Assembly (NCBI RefSeq): GCF_932276165.1
Contig: NC_064000.1
Location: forward strand, 2,728,001-2,792,000
Direction: 5' to 3'
Length of the DNA stretch: 64,000 nucleotides
DNA from: Plutella xylostella
Taxonomy: Eukaryota; Arthropoda; Insecta; Lepidoptera; Plutellidae
A model generated the notes under the pieces. The model was not told the DNA's origin and made no database searches. It saw only the letters and a list, made by a program, of their open reading frames with translations. Positions 55,251-64,000 of the stretch are shown here, piece after piece; the stretch's first letter is position 1, and every line of letters begins with the position of its first letter. Both the position numbers and the translations under genes were made by a program.

Positions 55251-55676
55251 AGTTTTAAAATTTTGAATCTTATAAGCTTATTAATTATAAAATAACTATC
55301 ATCACATCGAGTTACTATGCCGCAATGTAGTGTAGATCCGTTATGTTCGGAAAGAAAAGGAGGACTTATGTTAACAAGTGATAAAACTGTTCTAAAACAG
55401 TGGCTTGTGAAATAATTATTATCCGACAATCTCGTGTTTGTGAAAATCATTATAACCAATTTCAGAAAGAACATAATGTAAATAAGGATTAGGCATTTAA
55501 TAAATACAATAAAAATAAAAGAATTACACACTGATTTAACTTTTATTTATCCTTTCCGTTTAAACACACTGCTATACAAAAAATATAACACATTAGTAAT
55601 CCACACAATGAATGCTGGTTGAGTTGTTAGTTGAAACTAAATAATGGTAGTATAGTATACTAAGTATTCTATTATT

Positions 55677-55922
55677 TGTGGGGGTGTCAGTACCTGCACC
55701 TGGCTCACTCGAATGGAGCCTTTGTGCATATCGCCTTAAGGTCTAAACTCCACTCCTAAGCTTGGACCAATTTCCTACCACGCTGGTCCTCTGCAGGTTG
55801 GTGGGTTCGAAAATCTAGATGTGCAGGTTTTATCACGATGTTTTAATTAACCGTAAGAGCGATGGTATACATTGTACATAAATTCCAAAGTACTCATTGG
55901 TGACAATATCTAGATCTGGAGT
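55677..55922. mobile_element. Retroposon fragment (copy 5)
   Basis: Counterpart of 18245-18490. Confidence 0.5.
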
Positions 55923-55968
55923 TTAATTATTAGTGTTCACACTGCTATACAAAGTTTCTGAAGGCCAC

Positions 55969-56229
55969 TCAACAGTAAGTATACACTGAATCATTTTGTT
56001 GTATGATGCTGTCCTCTACGTTTCCAACCAAGTTACTGTTACGGTCATAGTCTTGGTGTCTGTAAAAAGAAAAAACATAGCTGTTACCTAAGCAAACAAG
56101 CATACACTTCGTAAAAAATAAGTTTGTAAACAGTAAACAAACTAACCTCGGAATTAGCTGCTCTTTGAGACTGCTTATTTTTGCGCCTCTTTTCCTTAAT
56201 TATTCAGCTTTCAACGACAAATAATCCAT
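55969..56229 (-). pseudogene. SAP-like remnant (copy 5)
   Basis: Same layout as copy 1. Confidence 0.5.
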
Positions 56230-56339
56230 ATTTGCGATAATTTTTCAAAAAGAGATCACTTTTCAACAGGGAAATGAACGAAAATATAATTTATCACGAA
56301 GCCCGCCAAACAAATTATATGAAAAGTAAAATGTCACTT

Positions 56340-56562
56340 GACCTCAGTGAACACCAGCGCCCCTAGCGGCAAATTCACACGCGTTAGCCCCCATTGTATA
56401 GTAATTGATTTAAGTGAGAAAGGCTGCCCATATTTAAAAAAAAATTGTACTGAATATTGTAAAATAATTAATTTTACTTGTGTATACAATAACCAAATGT
56501 GTGCTCTAAAGCATGCACTGTGTCTTAGAGAATGGTGTCGAGATAATTGTTTGCATAATTGA
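56340..56562 (+). CDS. Cysteine-rich small ORF (copy 5)
   Basis: Glu form, identical to copy 1. Confidence 0.45.
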
Positions 56563-56789
56563 TTTTTTTTTTATTATTTTGTTTAGTTAAGTATAAGAAA
56601 ATAATACAAAGTGATTGAAAATTATATGCAACTTTATTTGATTATTAAAAATAAACTTAAAACTATTTTTATTTTTTTATTTTTAACCAACTGCAATTAA
56701 TATCCCTTGACTCTTGAATATAAACTAATCAGATAGTATTACAACATTATTTAAGAACATAATAAGATACAATATTTTAAAATTGATTT

Positions 56790-57149
56790 TCAGAAAAAAA
56801 ATTTAATAACATTTTCCGTTAAATCTAATATTTCATCTATCGGTTCCTCGCATATCCACTGGCAACTGACTTGAGCTTTTTTACTATCACTTTTTAAATC
56901 AAAAATTTCAATTTTTATTAATCGAGTCAATTGAGGTGTATCAGTTATAACGTAGGATGATGATTTACTAGAAAGCTGTCTACTTTCCCGCCGAGATCTT
57001 TTTCTTTTCATGATTTGAGATTGTGGGTTGCTTTCAAGCTGCATCATTTCTTCACCTTCAATGTCACCTCTAAGTTGATATGGGTACTCTGTTTCCAAAT
57101 AATAATTAGGCTGACCCATAGCGATTTGCATTATTTCTGTCTGTAACAA
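56790..57149 (-). CDS. 119-aa ORF (copy 5)
   Basis: Thr form. Confidence 0.45.
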   Translation of the reverse strand: MLQTEIMQIAMGQPNYYLETEYPYQLRGDIEGEEMMQLESNPQSQIMKRKRSRRESRQLSSKSSSYVITDTPQLTRLIKIEIFDLKSDSKKAQVSCQWICEEPIDEILDLTENVIKFFF

Positions 57150-57187
57150 TAAAATAAAATTATTAGTATTAAATATTATTATTATTA

Positions 57188-57952
57188 TTATTGAAAATCT
57201 GGAATCTTAAATTTGGGTGCAAAGTTCGTCCAGGCGTTTGCTCTGACTAATAGATGTCGGAACTGGTCTTTCTTTGGCAGACTCGGTTCCAGATCCCTGC
57301 AGTACTCCGTGATGTCAGCTTCCTTGAAGCCTGGAGTTTTTGTTGAGATGACTATCTGTTTGCTCTTCTGATACCTTCCTGGACAGGTTATCCCGCGCTG
57401 AAATTCCTGTACCCAGTATCTCAATGCCGACGACTTGCTCGCGTCTGGGCCTGTCGAGGTCCCGGTGGTTCGAGGTAGAGGCGAAGGCCTCCTCGTGACT
57501 CTTGGAGAAGGTATGCAAGAATTTTCGGAGCTGCTTGGAAAGCTGGATATAAATTTGACGAAGACTCCGCAAGCACAGGGCCTCGCAGCATCGTACGCCT
57601 CCTGCACGGCGTCGAGGGCTTCCTGGTCCAGGGGCACGTGAATGAGCATTGAACAAGGAGTATAATATTTCCTACTTGAGGATCCGGAGGAGTCTGATTG
57701 TCTGTCCGCCAACACATCGGCTTCAAATTCTCTGCCCTCATCCGCCCCAATAGCCTCATTCTTAGATGGGAGCCATTGATCATTTGACGGGCCAGGAGCA
57801 GATTCTTCAGAGTGCTCTGACGCTTCCTCTCCGCCTCCTTCTTCAGCCAGGGATAGGGTACTGTATGCCTCTGTCATTTTATCGGCACACATCCCACTTA
57901 TCTTACACTTGATGTGATCTAACCGCTTAGAAAAGTTTCCAGAACGATCCAT
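57188..57952 (-). CDS. Unknown GC-rich 254-aa ORF (copy 6)
   Basis: Protein identical to the other copies. Confidence 0.5.
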   Translation of the reverse strand: MDRSGNFSKRLDHIKCKISGMCADKMTEAYSTLSLAEEGGGEEASEHSEESAPGPSNDQWLPSKNEAIGADEGREFEADVLADRQSDSSGSSSRKYYTPCSMLIHVPLDQEALDAVQEAYDAARPCACGVFVKFISSFPSSSENSCIPSPRVTRRPSPLPRTTGTSTGPDASKSSALRYWVQEFQRGITCPGRYQKSKQIVISTKTPGFKEADITEYCRDLEPSLPKKDQFRHLLVRANAWTNFAPKFKIPDFQ

Positions 57953-57976
57953 GTTAGTCGTGTTGTTATAATAATA

Positions 57977-58213
57977 AATTCAGATAATTCGGAAAATCTG
58001 GGAACTCATTGGGTAGCCTATGTAAAAATATATGACTATTGTGAATACTTTGACAGTTATGGAAACTTAAAACCACCTCTAGAACTTACTATGTATTTAA
58101 CTAAAGATGTTAATATTTTTTATAATTATATAAATTATCAAAAAACCAACACATACAACTGTGGTCATCTGTGTTTAAAATTTCTAAATAATTTTTGGAA
58201 TAAATTAACATAA
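57977..58213 (+). pseudogene. Protease C-terminal fragment (copy 6)
   Basis: Orphan C-terminal half. Confidence 0.85.
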
Positions 58214-58239
58214 TTAAATGAAGTTTTATCATTTATACA

Positions 58240-58911
58240 ATGTCGTTCACACTATCAATAACTGGCTGCGAATCCGCTTTGTCAACACATTATTCACCCG
58301 CATTGCAACTTGATGGCGAGTATGAATGTGGGCTCGTATATTTTTCAACATTTAATTCAATACCTAATATTGATAAAAACAACAATAAGTTTCATTACGG
58401 CGAGAATGAAGTCATTGAGATTCCTGAACGCTCATATGAACTTGAAGATATAAATGACTTTTTAAAAAACAATATAAATGACTGTACCTTCAAAATAATA
58501 TGTAATAACAATACATTAAAAACTAAAATATTTTGTTCCAAGGACATTCATTTCGAGAAAAATAGTTCGGTCAGTAGCATTTTAGGTTTCGGAAATGAGA
58601 TGCTAAAAGCTAATATATTACATGAGTCACAGTATCCAGTCAGCATTTTACCAACAACCATCGTCCGTGTTGAATGTGATATTGTAAGCGGATCTTATAT
58701 AAACGAAAAACCTAGCCATAAAATTAACGAGTTCGCACCTAATGTGCCTCCAGGTTATAGAATAATCGAAGTACCTAAAAATCTCATTTATTTTCCTGTT
58801 AATCAAACCAGCGTTAGTAAAATAAATATACGGATTTTGGATAATAATAATAAATTAGTCAATCTTCGACACGAAGAGTTACAACTGTATTTGCATATTA
58901 GAAGAAAATGA
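58240..58911 (+). CDS. Penton-like minor capsid protein (copy 6)
   Basis: Intact, protein identical to copy 1. Confidence 0.85.
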   Translation: MSFTLSITGCESALSTHYSPALQLDGEYECGLVYFSTFNSIPNIDKNNNKFHYGENEVIEIPERSYELEDINDFLKNNINDCTFKIICNNNTLKTKIFCSKDIHFEKNSSVSSILGFGNEMLKANILHESQYPVSILPTTIVRVECDIVSGSYINEKPSHKINEFAPNVPPGYRIIEVPKNLIYFPVNQTSVSKINIRILDNNNKLVNLRHEELQLYLHIRRK

Positions 58912-59054
58912 TTGACTTTATCAATAAAAGTTCGAAACCAACTAGTCTAGGAATCAGTTCTCCACTTATCACGTTGCAGAAACCACCTGCCAGAAAAAGA
59001 AAGCTCACTAAAGAAAATAAACAATTTTTAAAATTAATTAAACTTTCGAAATGA
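58908..59054 (+). CDS. 48-aa basic peptide (copy 6)
   Basis: ATGA overlaps kept. Confidence 0.65.
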   Translation: MIDFINKSSKPTSLGISSPLITLQKPPARKRKLTKENKQFLKLIKLSK

Positions 59055-59518
59055 ATATACTTAATGTGACGGAGTCCTATTTTGAAGATAACAGGATTGA
59101 GAGCTACCAAATGCATTCTTATAAGCCTTATGTGAACAGTTTTAATAAAAATGATGAAATTCGTATCCCTATTAATCAACAAGATTTATATGTTCTTCCT
59201 TCGGAAAGTACTTTGTATATTGAAGGATCCATTACAGTTAAAACAAATGCTGACAAAGGAGAAAAAGTCTCTAGTGTGGAATTAGTGAACAATGCTATAC
59301 TTTTCCTTTTCCAAGATATTCGTTATGAATTAAATGGTGTAGAAATAGATCGAATAAAAAAATGCGGGTATCACAACCACTATGAAATCTTTGCTTTCCA
59401 TAAATGAAGGTGAGTCAAAAATGTCTCGATTATGGGGTTGGGATATCAACGGCATAAAAAATACAATTGGAGTATATTTTTCAGTCAGTATACCACTCAA
59501 CAAAATTCTTGGTTTTGC
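59051..59518 (+). pseudogene. Major capsid protein, N-terminal part (copy 6)
   Basis: Same frame break. The private G at 59384 lies just after it, near the end of the first open frame. Confidence 0.85.
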
Positions 59519-62500
59519 CAGGCCTGTGTCACTCCGCGCGTGGGCGGCGCTGGCGCCAGCCTGGCGCCTGCCGCTTCGAGTGGGCAAATCTAGTCGGCTG
59601 CCGCAAGCGGAAGACGATACACGCGCGCGCGAATTATGAATAGAAAAATGGACATAAAAAGAAAAAAAGCAGCAAAAAGATACTGTGCCGTATTTAATTG
59701 CTTAAATACGGATCGTGATCCAAATTTAATTTTTTTTACATTACCAAAAGATGCTGACAGGTAAAACTAATCTAAGTATTTTATTGATTTCTTCTACGTT
59801 CCTTATTTGAAATGAAATTAATCCGAACTACAAACCCTTTTTTTCTCCATGTTGAACAAAGTCTATTCCAATATTTTTTTCGTTAAATTATTAAATTTAC
59901 AGACACAACTACCTTCAAAATGTATTAATGAATCGATTATAAAATGTGCGCTGAGTGGGATTAGTGCTTAACGAAACTAACACGTTCTGTATCATAATAT
60001 AAATTATAACGAAAAAAAACATGTTTTCACAAAATTAAATGTTTTAGGTACTTAGATTCATACATATTTTATGTACTTCAAAATATCTTAACTATGAAAT
60101 TGTCATTGTTTTTACTGGTTATTTCCAATAGAAAATAAGTTTGGAATAGCTTTGTATTCTAAATTCAAATTATTTTGTTTTAATATCATGACATTCTTTT
60201 TACAAACTCAGTCCGTTGCTTAGTAAACGTTGTAGTCTGTGGTGCTGAGGCAACCCTAAGGTGGCTTCTTTTTCAATGCGTATAACCACGTATAACTTAT
60301 TATGCACCGTAGTCCAGTGAAATAAGGCGCATATTCCCTCAAAAATAAATTGGTAGGTAAGTAAATCAGGGTGTCCACTTTCTGGAAAGTCAGGGATAGT
60401 CAGGGAAAAGTCAGGGAAGCTCAAGGTGGTCAGGGAAAGTCAGTGAAATTGATAAGCAATCTGGAAAGTCAGGGAAAAATGACTAGTAAAGCATTTTATT
60501 TAGCAAAATTGTAGTTCTTTCCTTTACTAGTTATAATTTTCTTTCTTCTATTTTAAACGTAAAATACATAAGTAATAAAATAAAATCTCGCTAGCCAGAT
60601 TCAAGACTCAGTTCATAGTTTGTTAAATAGTAAAATGATGTCGTCATTCAATTTCTTTCAAAAGAGTGTGCTTCACTCAGCTTGCCATTCTAAACAACTT
60701 TTGGTTTAAGACTTTTAGAAGTTCGGGATGAAAAATAAGTGCTCGTAAAACGTGTTGGTGCAGACGCGCTGTTTCGGCGCTCATTTCATCGATCAATTCT
60801 TATACTTTGCTCCTGCAGCGGGAGCGCATGCAGAAGCGCTGCCTACACTCGCCACCTAATCAAAATTTTTAAGGCGTCGCGCCCATACGAAAATATTTAA
60901 TTTCGGTTTTGTTTTAACTAAATAAAATACGGTGAATAACAGAAGCGCTAGTCCTGATTTACTGTCCAATTAGAATAATGGTACCTTGAAAGTTTTTATA
61001 TTTTATTTCAGTAATTTTAATGTTTTTGTCATTTTTTCACATTCATTTTTAATTTTTATAACAAAATGATCATCATTCATTATAATATTATATTTGTTTA
61101 CTATCTCAGTAAATAAAACCAGTTGAAAATAATTTCTCCCATTTTAATAATACGTGTTTACGTGTATTACGCTCTAACTGTCATCAGGAGAGAGAGTGAA
61201 ATGCCATAGAAATATACTTCCTTTTGACGAATATATTTCAAAATTGACAACTTATACGGATTTGTCGTCATAATATTTTTTTGCTCACTTGAAAAGAGCT
61301 ATCCAACGATGTATGATTCATCTTTATTGGACATAAGTCCCAAAACGCCCATTGTCATTTGGATGACTTTTTTCAAAAGTAAAATGTCATTTTGAAAACT
61401 AAATAACATATATATATCAATTTCGCAAATACAAAATAGAATTACACATTATAGCAAAATAAACGTATTTCAACTTTGTTGTACAAAAAAATCAAGTAGG
61501 TACTTATGTACTTATTTAAACTTAACCTTTCCTAAGCTGAATCACACGACATTCTAAAGGTTAATTTATCATTGCTTTGTATATGTCGCAGGCATCTGGT
61601 TTAATCTCCTGTTTGATTGAACCACTAGCCCGTTCATTGGATGACTCTAATCAGTTGTATGACTAAAGGACGGGTTCCGCTCATCTGGCATAATCTTTAT
61701 TGAACAAAACTCATTACGCATAACTCGTATGGTCTAAACTTTTTTGGCCGAACCATCACTTTGCCAAGACTTATGTGGCATAAGGCTCGTTTCGTCTAAA
61801 ACTCTTTAGGCACAATCTTTAAACACCTAAGTTTCGTTTGCTCAAATTTATGTTCGTCTATACCTATGTATAATCTTGTTTCTCCTAATGTTATCTTAAT
61901 AAATAATATATTAAGTATGTAGTAAATGTACGAATTGTGGTATTTTTCTCCTACATCCCGAAAATCACGATATTGTATGATCAAAAAATCGAAAGTTAAC
62001 GACCAATATAATTATTACAAACCCCATGAGATCGAAACCTAAAAATAGGTGCGACGACGAGCAAAGCGAGGAGGAGCGTGTTAGGTGCACATGTTCATCA
62101 AAACCAAAGCGGAGCGCAGCGAAGCGGAGCGGAGCGTTTTCCAAACAGCGGAAACAATACAAGGCACCAGTTTGCGCTATGTAGGGAGAAGCTCCGTCAA
62201 AGTTAAAGCCAAACGAATGTTATTACTTTGTATAAACCTATGCCATAGCATTATTAGGCTATTCAAGATTTGGCCATACCATTATTAGGCTAAACAATGT
62301 TATGCGAAATAACTTTTTACTAAACGAGATTTATGCCGTACGATTTTCGGCGTAACGAGACTTTGACCAAACGTTACTATGCAATACGAGATTAGGCAAA
62401 AAAATCTTATGCCAAAAAAGGTAGAACCCTAAAGGACAACGCGTCAAGTAGTTGATTGTAACGTTCGATATCTTGACTGAACGTCATTCAGCGAAGTCGT

Positions 62501-63426
62501 TGAATAGGATATAGTATAACAACTTTGTAATGTCTGGTTAGGGTGAACATGACCAGACAAGAGTCAACAAAAAGACAATGTTACAAACCTTTTATCTCAC
62601 AAATTAACTAAACAATAACAATAAACGTACCTTCATATCGCCACAATTTTTTCTTTGAAACTATCCGCCCGCGGCTTAATAATAGGTAAATCCATGTTGA
62701 CACACTACTTTAACACAAATATCGCACTTTAAAGCTAATTTATTTGCAAAAAAACTATTAATATAGGTGCTTTCTGTGTCAGCTGTTAGCTGTTAGACTC
62801 CATATTTGTTTTATTCACCACCTGACTGATTTTAAGTCAGCTAACTAGTTGGACGTTTTGTGACGCTTGTACAATCAACGTTCGGCCTAGTCATACAACT
62901 GAATAGCGCCATCCAATGAACGGGCTAGTGGTTCAATCAAACAGGAGATTAAACCAGATGCCTGCGACATATACAAAATGTTGCAATAGTGGCGTACATA
63001 GCCGAAATGGGGTCTATTCTATTCTATTCTTTTTTTCTACGAGTTTTTGAAATTTGCGAATATTTACAGTAAAATATTTACACCAAAGGAAATAATACAA
63101 AAAAACAACTTATAAACTTTTAAAAAATCAGTTAAAAAAGGCGGCCTTATTGCCTAAAGCAATCTCTACCAGACAACCATTGGATGGAAGATTGGTAGGT
63201 ATTTACTTTTTTTCTCAATATAAAAAATTCAGGGAAATTTTCTGAAATGGTCAGGGAAAAGTCAGGGATTTTTTTTGAGAATTTTGAGTGGACACCCTGG
63301 TAAATAAAAACGTGTGCGGCTGGAGCGCGATCTAAATTAGATGTTATTGCTTATGGGATGGAGTCATATTTCTTTGATAGCCATTGCGAAGATGGACTTC
63401 TGTACCTGGTACTAGTTATTATTCTG
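59519..63426. mobile_element. Nested THAP-element insertion (copy 6)
   Basis: Inner elements at 60367-63299, 61576-62977 and 61672-62429. THAP exon at 59636-59760. The private T at 63269 lies in the right subterminal repeat of the CAGGGTGTCCAC element. Confidence 0.75.
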
Positions 63427-63427
63427 T

Positions 63428-64000
63428 GGTTTTGCTGAAGACTATAACAAAATTATTCTTAATTGCAAACATGAATTAATTCTTTTAAGAAGTAATACAA
63501 ATATAAACGCGGTAAAATTAAATACGAATGAGATATTGGAGGATATAAGTATAAGCAAAATAGTTTGGAGAATGCCTCACATTAAGTTGTCCGATCGTGA
63601 GCGAATTCAATTTTTGAGGTATTTGGAAAAGGATCGATTTATTAAATTAGCGTTCAGAAATTGGGATCTATATGAATATCCACTACTACCGCGAACTACA
63701 AAACATACTTGGTCAATAAAAACTACCTCGCAGCTAGAAAAACCGCGCTTTGTTATTATTGGACTTCAAACAGCTCGTAAAAATGTTGGTGCAAAAGATA
63801 TGTCTCAATTCGATCACTGTAATCTCCGTGATATTAAATTATTTTTAAATTCAACGTACTATCCTTATGAAAGCCTGAATATCAAGTTTTCTGAGGATAA
63901 ATATATATTATTATACGAACAATACGCTAAATTCCATCAGTCTTATTACGGTCGTCGGTGTGAGCCGTTGTTGAGTTTAAAGGTGTATAAGGAATACGCA
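63428..64000 (+). pseudogene. Major capsid protein, C-terminal part (copy 6, cut by window end)
   Basis: Same sequence as the other copies up to the window edge. Confidence 0.8.

Larger units (their letters stand above)
47832..57189. repeat. Tandem unit, copy 5 (9358 bp)
   Basis: Shares C at 55457 with copy 4 but lacks copy 4's private change in the cysteine-rich ORF. Confidence 0.98.
57190..64000. repeat. Tandem unit, copy 6 (partial, runs off the window)
   Basis: The first 6811 bp of a further unit. Private changes are G at 59384 and T at 63269. The array therefore continues beyond the window and its true copy number is unknown. Confidence 0.98.

Noticed and set aside
10395..64000. Array as a pure assembly loop
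   Set aside because: Copy-specific bases and a 5-bp length difference in copy 1 indicate distinct units. It cannot be fully excluded without reads.
1..64000. CRISPR array or prophage
   Set aside because: The repeats are kilobase-scale units or transposon ends, with no short regular spacers, and the viral genes are of the eukaryotic Polinton/adintovirus type.

Overview
The window looks like nuclear DNA of an insect, probably a moth or butterfly. It is AT-rich and repeat-dense, with eukaryotic splice signals and no bacterial gene structure. Several repeats resemble lepidopteran ones, including a tRNA-promoter-like retroposon fragment, PIF/Harbinger remnants and hAT-like elements with 8-bp target duplications. 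The order assignment rests on recognising repeat types and is not proven.

Positions 1 to about 5860 hold no intact gene. They contain AT-rich sequence, a broken Harbinger transposase exon (2460-2773) between two diverged GC-rich direct repeats, a 1145-bp hAT-like element (2901-4045) with an 80-bp perfect inverted repeat, and a second hAT-like element (4530-5582) rich in CCCGGGAATTCCCGGG palindromes.

From about 5877 onward lies an endogenous Polinton/Maverick-like (adintovirus-like) element. All its recognised viral genes are on the plus strand. In order they are: a packaging-type ATPase (broken), a conserved protein (two frameshifts), a 121-aa protein, a retroviral-type integrase with a C-terminal chromodomain (open), a parvovirus-type phospholipase A2 minor capsid protein (open), an adenain-like cysteine protease (split by an insertion), a penton-like minor capsid protein (open), a 48-aa basic peptide, the major capsid protein (frameshifted and split by a 3.9-kb insertion), and a small conserved gene with an internal stop. 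Several neighbours overlap by ATGA. No protein-primed DNA polymerase B was seen, so the element is not autonomous as presented.

The dominant feature starts at 10395, inside the protease gene. A 9.36-kb unit is repeated head to tail at least 5.7 times to the end of the window. Each unit carries a GC-rich minus-strand 254-aa ORF of unknown function, the protease C-terminal half, penton, basic peptide, split major capsid gene, the small conserved gene, a retroposon fragment, a minus-strand SAP-like remnant, a cysteine-rich ORF and a minus-strand 119-aa ORF. Copies differ by only a handful of visible bases. The same lesions are present in each copy, so decay came before amplification. Inside the major capsid gene, four mobile elements sit one inside another: a THAP-domain element, an element with CAGGGTGTCCAC ends, a long-inverted-repeat element, and an 8-bp-TSD element with GGGTTC ends. 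The result resembles a viral capsid module turning into a satellite-like array.
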